Positions 10,595 to 21,423 of a DNA stretch of 64,000 nt are shown here, piece after piece (the stretch's first letter is position 1; every line of letters starts with the position of its first letter). This DNA comes from Excoecaria cochinchinensis (Eukaryota; Streptophyta; Magnoliopsida; Malpighiales; Euphorbiaceae), in NCBI GenBank assembly GCA_947683425.1, contig CANTUQ010000035.1, forward strand, positions 3,519,001 to 3,583,000, given 5' to 3'. Both the position numbers and the translations under genes were made by a program. A model generated the notes under the pieces. The model saw only the letters and a list, made by a program, of their open reading frames with translations, did no database searches and was not told where the DNA came from.

Positions 10595-10874
10595 CCAACG
10601 ACCAACACATAGGAACCGCTATAATTGTAGGTTATTTTGTAATAGTATGAAAGGTTATTTTGTATCAAGAAGTTGTATTTTGTAAAGCAAAAAGTGATGT
10701 AAGACTTTAAGTGTTTTTTAATATTATGCATGGACTTTTAGAAAATAATTGAATGTAGCTTTTGAAAGAAATTTATTTGACCTAAACTTTGTATGGAATA
10801 CTGATTTATGCATGTGTGATGTGTACTCCATAGTCATCGTAGTAAAGCTCTACAGGTGGTTAAGGGGTGTTACA
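10595..10874 (+). mobile_element. Probable Tekay/Del-like LTR end
   Basis: AT-rich sequence without a coding frame that ends AAGGGGTGTTACA, the same terminus as T1. Placement rests mainly on that terminus. Confidence 0.45.
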
Positions 10875-11456
10875 CATTCCTACCCAACACACCCACAAGT
10901 GTCTCAGCAATTTCCATTCCTCAATAAACACAAAATACACAGCATATGCATAGCTCTAATCTTAGATATTCAAAGCAAGGCATCATGATAAATCAACTCA
11001 TCGTATCCATCCATTTCATCATTGCATACAAGTTTAGTTTTTATTTATCTCAATCAGATATTCAATCAAATAATCTTAAACTCATGCTTATTAAAATAAC
11101 ACACAAAGCAATGTTTCTCAAACCTCATAATTCTTTGCTCCTAAAGCTCACTTTGCACTTGATTCACTAACCTTACTTTTATCCTTGTCCTTCCTTGGTT
11201 CTACAACTACAATCATGATCCAATTTCGAGAATTGGATATAATTGATCAAAACTCACATCCATCCAAAATACAGAACAAGAAGGAGTAGAAGAAGGAGAA
11301 CCAAGCTAAGAAAACCACTTACCTTGCTAAGATGATAAACCATACATGCAAACAACTCAAGACTCAAATCAGCAGAAATTATAATTGATGGACTAAGGAA
11401 AGAAGAAGAAATGAAGAAGGAGAGAAAGAAGAAGAAGATGCAGCCGACCCACATGC
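10875..11456 (-). mobile_element. Old Tekay/Del-like LTR, part 1 (interrupted by T1)
   Basis: On the minus strand, a CT-rich stretch (CTTCTTCTTTCTCTCC) is followed by GCAAGGTAAGTGG. This is the organisation seen in T1 near 11860-11970. It continues across T1 at 18047. No coding frame. It ends with CATGC, the T1 target site. Confidence 0.5.
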
Positions 11457-11529
11457 TGTAACACCCCGAAATAGCCCTAGAAGAATTATAGAATTTTGGT
11501 TCAAGAAAGACTAGTGTTGTGTGTGTGAA

Positions 11530-11569
11530 TTCTGTCGCGAGCGCGGCAAGCGTCGTGGACGCGACAGAA
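11530..11569 (+). repeat. GC-rich palindromic module P1
   Basis: TTCTGTCGCG and CGCGACAGAA form a perfect 10-bp inverted repeat around a 20-base centre that itself holds GAGCGCGGC and GTCGTGGA half-sites. The 3' LTR copy is at 15508-15547. Confidence 0.85.
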
Positions 11570-12691
11570 CCACTCCGGTGTTAGGGTATGTAAATTGGAA
11601 TTTTTTTTTAAGTTGTGGCTTGTAGGAGAGTGACACATGGCACTGTAGGGAAGTGACAAGTGGCAATATATTAATTTATGTTAAGAGAGATTAAGAATTA
11701 AGAGAGGAGATTAGGATTAATTAAAAAGGGAAAAGAAGATAACTATGTAATTAATTGGGGTAGATGGCATTTATTACCATGGTAATTGTTGGATTAACTT
11801 AGACTATCTGCTCTTTTCCTTCTTCTTTTCACGTTGGTTTCTTTCTTTTCCTTTGCCCTGCTCTTTCTTTCGTTTCTTCTTCCTTCTTTACACTGTTTTG
11901 AGTGATTCATTTGGGTTGGCTTTGAGAAGAGCTAGTAGAGCTTGAATAGGTTTCCTAAGAAGGTAAGTAATGCTCTTTAGTTAGTATTGGTCTTCTTCTT
12001 CTATCTTATTTTTGTTTTTGATTTAAAGTAAGAGAGAAGAGTAACTTTAGTATTTTGAATGGTTTGTGTATGGAAGCTGCGGACAAGAGGCCCAATAAAG
12101 GCAAAGAGAAGGTCGGAGCCGAGTAGAGAGCGCGGTTCAACTCCTAGAGGTAGGGATCGTGTGCGGTTTTTCTTTTACTCGTTTTGATTGCTTGTTGTGA
12201 TATATGATGTTTGAATATGCATATGTTGTGGTTATATGAGTGTTAAATGAGTTGTACATCTTTTCTAGTTGTGAAGTGTGTTATGGGTAAAATTCTGTTT
12301 AGTTGTTCATAGACCTCTGTGTATAGTATTTGTGATAAGTAGAGTTATAGGACTCCAATTGTGTTGATTCCAATTGCATCTGAAAGACAAAATCCGTAGC
12401 TAAAAATTTCTAAGAGGGTGCTTGAGCTAATTACGGCTGTAAGTATCCCTAAAAGCAATTAGAACATAAGTGACCCTGTTCTGGTGGGTTCACTGGAACA
12501 GTATAGATTGTTTGAATCATATTTGGAGTTATAGATGTCCAAATGACCTGAAAATTGTCCCATTGGAAAGATCACATCCTAATGAACAATTCTTATGAAA
12601 ACCACCTTTCCTCAAAATGTGGTCTAGAGGGTTGTTTTGGCGATACAAATTTAGGGTAAAATGTGGTGCTGTGAGGCACCAAAGGCGAGTC

Positions 12692-12713
12692 TTCTGTCGC
12701 GATCGCGACAGAA
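12692..12713 (+). repeat. GC-rich palindromic module P2
   Basis: A perfect 22-bp palindrome: TTCTGTCGCGA joined to its exact reverse complement. The 3' LTR copy is 20 bp longer and has two centres. Confidence 0.9.
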
Positions 12714-12939
12714 CAACTCATTTTAAGCTTTTTCTTCTTCTTTTTGAGCTCCTAGTTGCCATGGGTGAACCCCTTACCCTTCCCCTTAGCTTAATAGGCA
12801 TGTTTAGGGTTAGCAAATGACTATAAAGTAGTTATCAACGGGGAAATACATTAGGACATGTTTAAGATTTGTAATTTAACTAACAAAGATTGTATATGCA
12901 TTTGGTATAATACCTAGAGTTTTCTTTTGGCAATCTAGC

Positions 12940-13027
12940 TTCTGTCGCGAGCGCGACATCTTGTCGCCATCGCGATAATAAACCTGGCTTCTGTCGCGAG
13001 CGCGACTCCTTGTCGTGATCGCGACAG
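12940..13027 (+). repeat. GC-rich palindromic module P3
   Basis: Two double units in a row share TTCTGTCGCGAGCGCGAC; the partner halves are TTGTCGCCATCGCGAT and TTGTCGTGATCGCGACAG. The 3' LTR copy is at 16938-17025. Confidence 0.85.
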
Positions 13028-14048
13028 TGAACCTTCTCATCTTGTTCTATTTTGAGATATGTTTTCTTCTGTCTTAATTTATATGTTGATGCGATGAAGT
13101 GATAACATGTATACATGAATTAAGTAAATGAGTTGATATCTGTGTACGGTATGTGAGTTGTATCTGAGCCTGATTACCGTTATAGTGGATAGATAAGCAT
13201 GCTTATAAAGGGCTATAGTGCAGCTGCTACATGTTGGCCTTAATTGTGCCCAGAGTTCGAATACCTCGTGTATTCCATAGAGTTTGAGTTAATTCTCCAC
13301 ATGTAAGATACTGTAAACAGTATCCAGAGTTACCCGTATCCACCATGAAAGGAATTCAGGCTTGTCTTATCGTTATTGTACAGTAAATATGAGATGATTA
13401 AAAGTATTGTTCTGAATAAATGTCACCGCACATGAGAGTAATGTGTAAATACACGAATATTCTATATAGAAATACATGATTACATGTATGTGAACACATG
13501 GTGATTGCTATAATTGATTACATACCTTGTACAAGTGTGTGAAAGTTATATGCATGAGATACTTAATTGTGTTATATGAAATGTGTTATTCATGTGGGTG
13601 ACTTCGGAAAGAAGTCATTTGTATTATTTTCATCCCCACTAAGCGTTATCGCTTAGCACGGATGTTTGCTTCCGTGTAGGTTACAGGTTTGAATCAGAGA
13701 ATGTGCATCTGCAGGTCAAGGGCCACTAGGAAGTTTTGCTATATCTTTTTGTATAAATTAGAGTTTGTGATGTTTTGAGTAACATCATTATGTAGATAGA
13801 AAGTACAGTGTTTATATGTAAATGCATATGTAAAGTGAAATGAAAACAATTGTAATATGAACATGTAATAATTATAAAACTTTTGTATATGTACAGTTTA
13901 CATGTATAATAAAAGTAATTTTGTCTGGGCCCAACCCATTTCTAATTGTTTATTATTACCGCTTCCGCTAATGCATGTACATGTATACGTAAGTGTCCGC
14001 GTAGCGCCCCAATATTCCTTACCGGGGGTATGGGGGTGTTACATTTAG

Positions 14049-14060
14049 TGGTATCAGAGC
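14049..14060 (+). other. T1 primer binding site
   Basis: TGGTATCAGAGC begins 5 bases after the LTR and is complementary to the 3' end of plant initiator Met-tRNA. Confidence 0.92.
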
Positions 14061-14169
14061 TCTAGGTTAATTGGTTCAGGACTATAAGATGATAGAGTAT
14101 AGTACTAGTGTATATGTTTGAGTTGTCTAGAATGTGGCCTAATGCAGATGCTGGTTTTGTAGGGTCTAG

Positions 14170-15354
14170 ATGGAGTCCGACCCGAGTGAGCATATAGGAG
14201 AGACTACAGGCAGTGTGAATCCGATTCGAGTGGATCCACATGTACAAGCACAAGATAGAGAGGAAAGAGCAAGAGTTGTTCAGAACAACCCGGAGTTGAT
14301 GCAAGGGTTGGTACAGATCCTAGATAGACTGACAGCTCCTACAGCTCCAACAGATTTGATAAGAAAGAGAGGAGCTGAAGAGTTCCATGGAACATCCCTG
14401 GATCAATCCGAGATAGCAGAATTCTGGTTGGAGAAGACAGGAAGAATTTTGCAAGAAATCAGTTGCCCTCAAAATCAAAGAGTAGCTTGCGCCGTGTCAT
14501 TGCTACAGGGTGCAGCATATGACTGGTGGAAGTTGATTTTGAGAAATCCTCAACGGCACATAGAATTAACCTGGGATTTCTTTGTTCAAGAGTTTAGGGA
14601 CAAGTTTGTAACCAAAGCATATAGAGATGCTAGATGGAAATAATTTGTGACTTTCAAGCAGAAGAATATGACTGTTGTAGAATATGATAAAGAGTTTACT
14701 CGTTTAAGTAAATATGTACCGGAAGGAATGTTAACTGACGATTTTTGATGTAGGCAATTTGAAGATGGATTAAGAGAGAGTATTCGGGGACCTTTGTCTG
14801 CTATGGTTGCTTTACAACCGGTGGGTTATTATCCATTGGTGTTGGCAGCGATGAAAATGGAGGAATCCGAATTGATAAAGCAAAAGAGAGAGCAGAAAAG
14901 AAGATTTCCAAAAGAAGATGAGAGTGTTGGTAGAGGAGATAGAGCAGTAAAAAGAGGAAGAGATGGGCAAGCATCGGTACAAGTACCAACTTCGGTTGGA
15001 AGTGTGAGACCGCCTACTAGTAGAGGGAGTATGGCCCCAGAATGTGAACACTATAATAGACGTCACTGGGGCGAATGTAGAAAGCTCACAGGAGCTTGCT
15101 TCAGATGCGGGAGTACAGAGCATCTTTTTGCTCAGTGCCCTAAAACAAGAGAGAATATGGCATCACAAGTAAGTAAAGAGAAAGGCAATGCTTCTGGAAA
15201 CGTTAGAAGTGGAAGAGGACGAGGTAGAGCTGAAAGACCGCCATCGAAAACAGTCGAGAGGCCATTCCCTACCGAGGATCAGCAACGTGTATTTGCCATG
15301 ACGGCTGAAGATGTGGAGGCGTTGATTGGATCTTCTGGTAAGTCCTCCTATTAG
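14170..15354 (+). pseudogene. gag: T1 gag (two in-frame stops)
   Basis: One continuous frame of 395 codons starts at the ATG at 14170, 110 bases past the primer site. It encodes the capsid-like region (EFHGTSLDQSEIAEFWLEK, then AVSLLQGAAYDWWK and KFVTKAYRDARWK), a major-homology-like MTVVEYDKEFTRLS, and a CX2CX4HX4C zinc knuckle at 15097-15138 (CFRCGSTEHLFAQC). TAA at 14641 and TGA at 14746 interrupt it; both fit single substitutions (Glu or Gln, and Trp). Basic RG-rich sequence follows, and the frame ends SGKSSY where Tekay-type elements continue into protease. The product would assemble particles if intact. As it stands it needs read-through or a helper. Confidence 0.9.
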
Positions 15355-15420
15355 TTTATATAGTATATAGTTTGAGTTAGTTATTCGGTAGCGGGGGAAA
15401 TTTCGAGGACGAAATTTCTT

Positions 15421-15432
15421 AAGGGGGAGAGA
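15421..15432 (+). other. T1 polypurine tract
   Basis: AAGGGGGAGAGA lies two bases before the 3' LTR and follows the GAGGACGAAATTTCTT block. Confidence 0.9.
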
Positions 15433-15434
15433 TT

Positions 15435-18041
15435 TGTAACACCCCGAAATAGCCCTAGAAGAATTATAGAATTTTGGTTCAAGAAAGACTAGTGTTGTGT
15501 GTGTGAATTCTGTCGCGAGCGCGACAAGCGTCGTGGACGCGACAGAACCACTCCGGTGTTAGGGTATGTAAATTGGAATTTTTTTTTAAGTTGTGGCTTG
15601 TAGGAGAGTGACACATGGCACTGTAGGGAAGTGACAAGTGGCAATATATTAATTTATGTTAAGAGAGATTAAGAATTAAGAGAGGAGATTAGGATTAATT
15701 AAAAAGGGAAAAGAAGATAACTATGTAATTAATTGGGGTAGATGGCATTTATTACCATGGTAATTGTTGGATTGACTTAGACTATCTGCTCTTTTCCTTC
15801 TTCTTTTCACGTTGGTTTCTTTCTTTTCCTTTGCCCTGCTCTTTCTTTCGTTTCTTCTTCCTTCTTTACACTGTTTTGAGTGATTCATTTGGGTTGGCTT
15901 TGAGAAGAGCTAGTAGAGCTTGAATAGGTTTCCTAAGAAGGTAAGTAATGCTCTTTAGTTAGTATTGGTCTTCTTCTTCTATCTCATTTTTGTTTTTGAT
16001 TTAAAGTAAGAGAGAAGAGTAACTTTAGTATTTTGAATGGTTTGTGTATGGAAGCTGCGGACAAGAGGCCCAATAAAGGCAAAGAGAAGGTCGGAGCCGA
16101 GTAGAGAGCGCGGTTTAACTCCTAGAGGTAGGGATCGTGTGCGGTTTTTCTTTTACTCGTTTTGATTGCTTGTTGTGATATATGATGTTTGAATATGCAT
16201 ATGTTGTGGTTATATGAGTGTTAAATGAGTTGTACATCTTTTCTAGTTGTGAAGTGTGTTATGGGTAAAATTCTGTTTAGTTGTTCATAGACCTCTGTGT
16301 ATAGTATTTGTGATAAGTAGAGTTATAGGACTCCAATTGTGTTGATTCCAATTGCATCTGAAAGATAAAATCCGTAGCTAAAAATGTCTAAGAGGGTGCT
16401 TGAGCTAATTCCGGCTGTAAGTATCCCTAAAAGCAATTATAACATAAGTGACCCTGTTCTGGTGGGTTCACTGGAACAGTATAGATTGTTTGAATCATAT
16501 TTGGAGTTATAGATGTCCAAATGACCTGAAAATTGTCCCATTGGAAAGATCACATCCTAATGAACAATTCTTATGAAAACCACTTTTCCTCAAAATGTGG
16601 TCTAGAGGGTTGTTTTGGCGATACAAATTTAGGGTAAAATGTGGTGCTGTGAGGCACCAAAGGCGAGTCTTCTGTCGCGATCGCGACACATGTCGCGACC
16701 TCGCGACAGAACAACTCATTTTAAGCTTTTTCTTCTTCTTTTTGAGCTCCTAGTTGCCATGGGTGAACCCCTTACCCTTCCCCTTAGCTTAATAGGCATG
16801 TTTAGGGTTAGCAAATGACTATAAAGTAGTTATCAACGGGGAAATACATTAGGACATGTTTAAGATTTGTAATTTAACTAACAAAGATTGTATATGCATT
16901 TGGTATAATACCTAGAGTTTTCTTTTGGCAATCTAGCTTCTGTCGCGAGCGCGACATCTTGTCGCCATCGCGATAATAAACCTGGCTTCTGTCGCGAGCG
17001 CGACTCCTTGTCGTGATCGCGACAGTGAACCTTCTCGTCTTGTTCTATTTTGAGATATGTTTTCTTCTGTCTTAATTTATATGTTGATGCGATGAAGTGA
17101 TAACATGTATACATGAATTAAGTAAATGAGTTGATATCTGTGTACGGTATGTGAGTTGTATCTGAGCCTGATTACCGTTATAGTGGATAGATAAGCATGC
17201 TTATAAAGGGCTATAGTGCAGCTGCTACATGTTGGCCTTAATTGTGCCCAGAGTTCGAATACCTCGTGTATTCCATAGAGTTTGAGTTAATTCTCCACAT
17301 GTAAGATACTGTAAACAGTATCCAGAGTTACCCGTATCCACCATGAAAGGAATTCAGGCTTGTCTTATCGTTATTGTACAGTAAATATGAGATGATTAAA
17401 AGTATTGTTCTGAATAAATGTCACCGCACATGAGAGTAATGTGTAAATACACGAATATTCTATATAGAAATACATGATTACATGTATGTGAACACATGGT
17501 GATTGCTATAATTGATTACATACCTTGTACAAGTGTGTGAAAGTTATATGCATGAGATACTTAATTGTGTTATATGAAATGTGTTATTCATGTGGGTGAC
17601 TTCGGAAAGAAGTCCTTTGTATTATTTTCATCCCCACTAAGCGTTATCGCTTAGCACGGATGTTTGCTTCCGTGTAGGTTACAGGTTTGAATCAGAGAAC
17701 GTGCATCTGCAGGTCAAGGGCCACTAGGAAGTTTTGCTATATCTTTTTGTATAAATTAGAGTTTGTGATGTTTTGAGTAACATCATTATGTAGATAGAAA
17801 GTACAGTGTTTATATGTAAATGCATATGTAAAGTGAAATGAAAACAATTGTAATATGAACATGTAATAATTATAAAACTTTTGTATATGTACAGTTTACA
17901 TGTATAATAAAAGTAATTTTGTCTGGGCCCAACCCATTTCTAATTGTTTATTATTACCGCTTCCGCTAATGCATGTACATGTATACGTAAGTGTCCGCGT
18001 AGCGCCCCAATATTCCTTACCGGGGGTATGGGGGTGTTACA
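15435..18041 (+). mobile_element. T1 3' LTR
   Basis: A 2607-bp near-identical copy of the 5' LTR. It differs by about 12 substitutions and by 20 extra bases inside module P2 (16670-16711). It ends GGGGGTGTTACA and is followed by the TSD CATGC. Confidence 0.93.
16670..16711 (+). repeat. Long form of palindromic module P2
   Basis: TTCTGTCGCGATCGCGACA is followed by CATGTCGCGACC and TCGCGACAGAA: two palindrome centres within 42 bp. The 5' LTR has the single-centre 22-bp form, which collapsing one unit would give. Confidence 0.88.
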
Positions 18042-18046
18042 CATGC

Positions 18047-18406
18047 AACCACAAATGAGTTTCTCTCTCCTCCATGCACTTATATTGCATACAACAAGCC
18101 TAGGTGGCAAAAGCAGAAATGGACACTTGGATTCCACTAAGAACCACTCTCACTCACTTAAAATCTAACTTCCTTGACTTAATTAACCCACATTAGTGCT
18201 AATGAAACCCATTTAACTTTAACATACCCAAATACCATTTGGTCACTAAAACTTATTTTATTTTTTACAATCAAGTCCTCAGTTAACTTACACTTAAGTC
18301 CTGATTTTAGCAAACTTCAAATTAAGTTTTTACATAATTAACACAATTGAACCCAATTTACTTCTAGGGTAATATTCGGGCTATTATATGTCACCTTCAG
18401 ATAGAT
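18047..18406 (-). mobile_element. Old Tekay/Del-like LTR, part 2
   Basis: This continues 10875-11456 on the other side of T1. Near its outer end the minus strand reads TAATAGCCCGAATATTACC followed by CTAGAAG, resembling the T1 LTR start. No coding frame. Confidence 0.5.
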
Positions 18407-18530
18407 TGTAACACCCCTATTACCCCTTGGGAGGATAATGGAGACGCTACGCACACCAACAATGCATACAAACAGATAATCATAAACTATAGCGGAACAA
18501 CACTAAAACATACTTATATAAATAAGCTCT
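18407..18530 (-). mobile_element. Tekay/Del-like LTR end, truncated
   Basis: TGTAACACCCCTATTACC with GGAGACGCTACGC and TATAGCGGAAC matches the reverse complement of the T1 LTR end (GTAGCGCCCC, GCTTCCGCTAATG). It is interrupted by the MITE at 18541 and cut off by the LTR at 19048. Confidence 0.6.
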
Positions 18531-18540
18531 TAAAATACTC

Positions 18541-19035
18541 GGGTTAATTTCACTCATGGTCACTGAACTTATACTCAAATAACACTAATATAATGAAAGA
18601 ATTTTTGTTCTCATAAAAATCATCAAACTTAAAACATGTTTACAGAAAAATTACTTTAATCGTTTTCTGACTATTTTTTTGCCAAAAAGTTCAACCGGCT
18701 CGTACACTTAGCATCTCCATGCACACATGGCTTGATACGTGGCATATCACATGGAAAAATGACATATAAGCATGCCATGTCGCATGGATATTTCGACAAG
18801 TCAGTTTACCATGTGGCATACTTACATGTTTTTATTTCCATAAGATATACCACGTGTCAAGCAATTTATGCATGAGGTGTTGAGTGTACGTGCCGGCTGG
18901 AATCGTCAAAAAATGATTAAGGTGATTTTTCTGTAAACATGTTTTAAGTTCAATGATTTTTATGAGAACAAAAATTCTTTAATTATATTAGTGTTATTTG
19001 AGTGTAAGTTCAGTAATTATGGGTGAAATTAACCC
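18541..19035. mobile_element. MULE-type foldback MITE
   Basis: A 495-bp non-coding element begins GGGTTAATTTCAC and ends with its reverse complement. It has a perfect 10-bp TSD TAAAATACTC (18531-18540 and 19036-19045). The terminal inverted repeats match well for about 140 bp, and the pairing extends inward (TTGATACGTGGCATAT against ATACCACGTGTCAAG), so almost the whole element can fold into one hairpin. The 9-10-bp TSD points to Mutator-like transposase in trans. Confidence 0.9.
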
Positions 19036-19047
19036 TAAAATACTCAT

Positions 19048-19728
19048 TGTAGACACCGGGTACCGAAGCGGTCCAAGATCAGGATTACCTAATGATGAAA
19101 ATAAAAACTGATTCATCGGTAAGAAAGTGAGGATCGATCGTCTCCTTGTCAAAATTATTTTTTAAAAAAAATAATTAAAAAATATATATTTTAAGAATTA
19201 AAAAAAGGGAAAAAAAGAAATTTGAAAGATATAATTTTTTTAAGAAAAAATATTTCAGCGGCTCGTGGCTGCCGGCGAGCGCGCCTAGGACCCCTTTTGC
19301 CACATGTTCCGTCGAAAATGGGTTTTTGGCCTTTTTTTTTGGGTTTTTTACCCATTTTTTTAGTGTTTTTTAAACTATTTTCCTAACTAACTTGTAATGG
19401 GTATAAATAGAACATTTTGGAAAGAGAAAAGGGGCATTTTTTTGGGGAGAACTTGGAGAGGGTTTTCTTGAGAGACCCCATTTTTGAGAGGAAAAATGTC
19501 TTTACTCCATCTTTCTTGATTTTTCTTAGATCTATAAAATATTTGGTGAGGTTGTATTAACTTGAGGAAGGAAAATAAATTTCCTTAACTTGAGTTTTCT
19601 CATCAAAATATCAAAAATCAATTTTTTTGAGTTTTTGTGTTCTTGATTTTTTTTTGATAATAACTTCAGATTTTTTTGAATTTTTTCGAGTTTATTTTTG
19701 AATCTTGACAAGGAAAAGATAGATCGAG
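19048..19728 (+). mobile_element. Partial LTR, Tat/Athila-like start
   Basis: It begins TGTAGACACCGGGTACC, typical of Tat-type plant gypsy LTRs. It has a GC-rich block at 19258-19287 and a TATAAATA box at 19402-19409, then a T-rich transcribed-looking region. T2 truncates it at 19729. No coding frame. The lineage call rests on the terminus only. Confidence 0.5.
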
Positions 19729-19924
19729 TGTAACACCCCAATTCCCACCCTAAAAGTCTAAGCTTGTGTGTGTGTGTGTTTACATGTGTTATGTCTTTAT
19801 GTTATATTTTTAATTGTGGGGAATTTGTATGTTGGGATTAGAAGAAGGAGTAGAGAGGAATTTGCCAAAGTCCACCATTAGATCTTGACTTTTTGAAGGG
19901 TGGAGATGAAAGGAAAAGAAAAGG

Positions 19925-20301
19925 TGATGCGTGCATAGGAGGGTCAACATTGCAAGATTATAAACATTGCAAGTTCAGATTCATGGAGATCAAATTTGAG
20001 GAAGTTAAAGAAGACTTAAAGATTTTGAACACTTTTGAATATCATCATTTGGCTTGGCCGAATTTTCTTCAAGGGAGAGGATTTGCTTGTCTTATTCTTT
20101 TGCATCAAGAAGTAATTTCTTATTAAGGTATTTTCTTGTGGTGAAATCTGTTTTTATGCTTAAAATCAACCTTATTATATGCGTTTCCTTTCATAAATTG
20201 ATTAGGAGTTCATTAGGGTTGGGGGTTTAGACATGTTCTTGTTCTTACCATATTGTATGTTCTAGGGGTTTCGGGTTCTTTAGCCTTGGGATTCCTTATT
20301 A
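19925..20301 (+). mobile_element. A2 5' LTR (short form)
   Basis: TGATGCGTGCATAGG to GGGATTCCTTATTA; the usual CGCATCA end is mutated. Sequence jumps from the first ~110 bp of U3 to the GGCTTGGCCGAATT block of R-U5. Confidence 0.87.
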
Positions 20302-20303
20302 TT

Positions 20304-20315
20304 TGGTATCAGAGC
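20304..20315 (+). other. A2 primer binding site
   Basis: TGGTATCAGAGC begins 2 bases after the LTR; perfect initiator Met-tRNA complement. Confidence 0.9.
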
Positions 20316-20617
20316 TTGGATTAAGATTAAATTCTTATTTATCCTTTATTTTATTTGCTATTTTAGTTTAGTTTTCATCAATTTCGTTGGGTTCCTAAAT
20401 TTTAGGACCCCTTATTCTTAGTGCATTTTTGGTTGTTTGATCTTGAAATTTTATTTATTTTTTATTCTAGTTGTTATCTAGCTATTTAAACAAAAAGAAA
20501 AGAAAAGAAATTAGTAGGCTATCATATAAAAAAATTGTTGGTACTGTTCATGAATTGTTCATGTACTGTCCATCCGAATTTACTATTCATCTGAATTTAA
20601 AAAAAGTTTGAAAAAAA
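20316..20617 (+). mobile_element. A2 leader
   Basis: Non-coding. It has a block shared with other A leaders (GGTTCCTAAATTTTAGGA) and weak CTGTTCATG repeats. It runs into the purine satellite, which a solo LTR interrupts at 20618. Confidence 0.65.
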
Positions 20618-21423
20618 TGATGCGGAACCCCAAGGTTAAAGAACCCGAAACCCCTTGAACATACACTTTGATGGCAAAGACAAATTATACAAACACCCTC
20701 CCTATTGAACACCCAAACAATAAGTGATTGGAATCGTAAATAATTGGGATAAAGAAGAAGATGAAAACGCCACAATCAAAATAATTTATAAGTAATCAAT
20801 TTTTTCATGCAATAGAAAAGAAAAGCAAAATCTCTTCAAATCACATTTTTGTGGAGTACATATACTCCCTTAAGCTAATAAAAACCCTAATTAATCAAAT
20901 AGGCCTTTAAACATGGGCCTTACACCAAGATAACTAAAGCCCACACTAATTAACTTAAAATACAGCCTAAAAAGAACTAATTAAATGAGCTCAAGCTAAT
21001 TAAATCCCATCTCACTTAAATAAACCCAAAAGAATAAGTTAAGGCCTAACTTATTACAAATAATCAAATAAAAATAATAAATAAAAGCCTAAACTAAAAG
21101 CCCAAACAAAACAGCCCATTAAGTCCATTAATTGGCACATGTATTGCACATGTAATGTCTCACATGATATGCACATGCATAGCACATGACATGGCATATG
21201 TCAAAGCACATAGATGGCACATGTCAAAGCACATAGATGGCACATGTCAAGGTGTTACATGACTTGCACATGCCTCTCTTCAAAGTCTCTTTTTTTATTC
21301 GGCTTCTTCATAATTCAGTAAACCACCTTCAAACCTTCTTTAACTTCCATAAATTTAATCTCCATAAATTCGAACTTGCAAAGTTTATAATCTTGCAATG
21401 TTGACCCCCCTGTGCACGCATCA
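20618..21423 (-). mobile_element. Solo mosaic A/B LTR inside A2
   Basis: The LTR is 806 bp, TGATGCGGAACCCCAAGG to CCCCCTGTGCACGCATCA, flanked by AAAAA on both sides. That is compatible with a TSD but weak evidence in an A-rich tract. The first ~50 bp are A-like, then B-like U5 sequence, then A-type TATA, GGCCTT and CATG array. Confidence 0.82.

Larger units (their letters stand above)
11457..14043 (+). mobile_element. T1 5' LTR
   Basis: TGTAACACCCCGAAATAGCC to GGGGGTGTTACA. CT-rich 5' leader-like sequence near 11810-11890 is followed by GAAGGTAAGTAATG. Three GC-rich palindrome sites lie at 11530, 12692 and 12940. The very long LTR has no coding frame of its own. Confidence 0.93.
11457..18041 (+). 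mobile_element. T1: complete gag-only Tekay/Del-like LTR retrotransposon
   Basis: The element is 6585 bp, flanked by a perfect 5-bp TSD CATGC (11452-11456 and 18042-18046). In order it has a 2587-bp LTR, primer site, gag with two stops, the GAGGACGAAATTTCTT block typical of this lineage, purine tract and a 2607-bp LTR. Protease, RT, RNase H and integrase are absent. My hand comparison of the LTRs finds about 12 substitutions plus one 20-bp indel, so insertion was recent. It fits the TR-GAG class described in plants and must have moved using proteins made elsewhere. Confidence 0.93.

Noticed and set aside
12940..13027. Palindromic repeats as a CRISPR array or recombination sites
   Set aside because: Plant nuclear context, irregular spacing, no adjacent cas or integrase genes, and full inclusion in the LTRs of T1.
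14049..14060. tRNA-like sequence
   Set aside because: It is only the 12-base primer binding site; no cloverleaf can be drawn around it.
15337..15345. CTGGTAAGT as a splice donor explaining the loss of pol in T1
   Set aside because: The donor is still present in DNA and no matching acceptor join is visible, so a spliced intermediate is not supported.
20598..20617. AAAAA flanks of the solo LTR at 20618 as firm TSD evidence
   Set aside because: The target is an A-rich satellite, so a five-A match is expected by chance; the insertion call rests on LTR ends and the split satellite.
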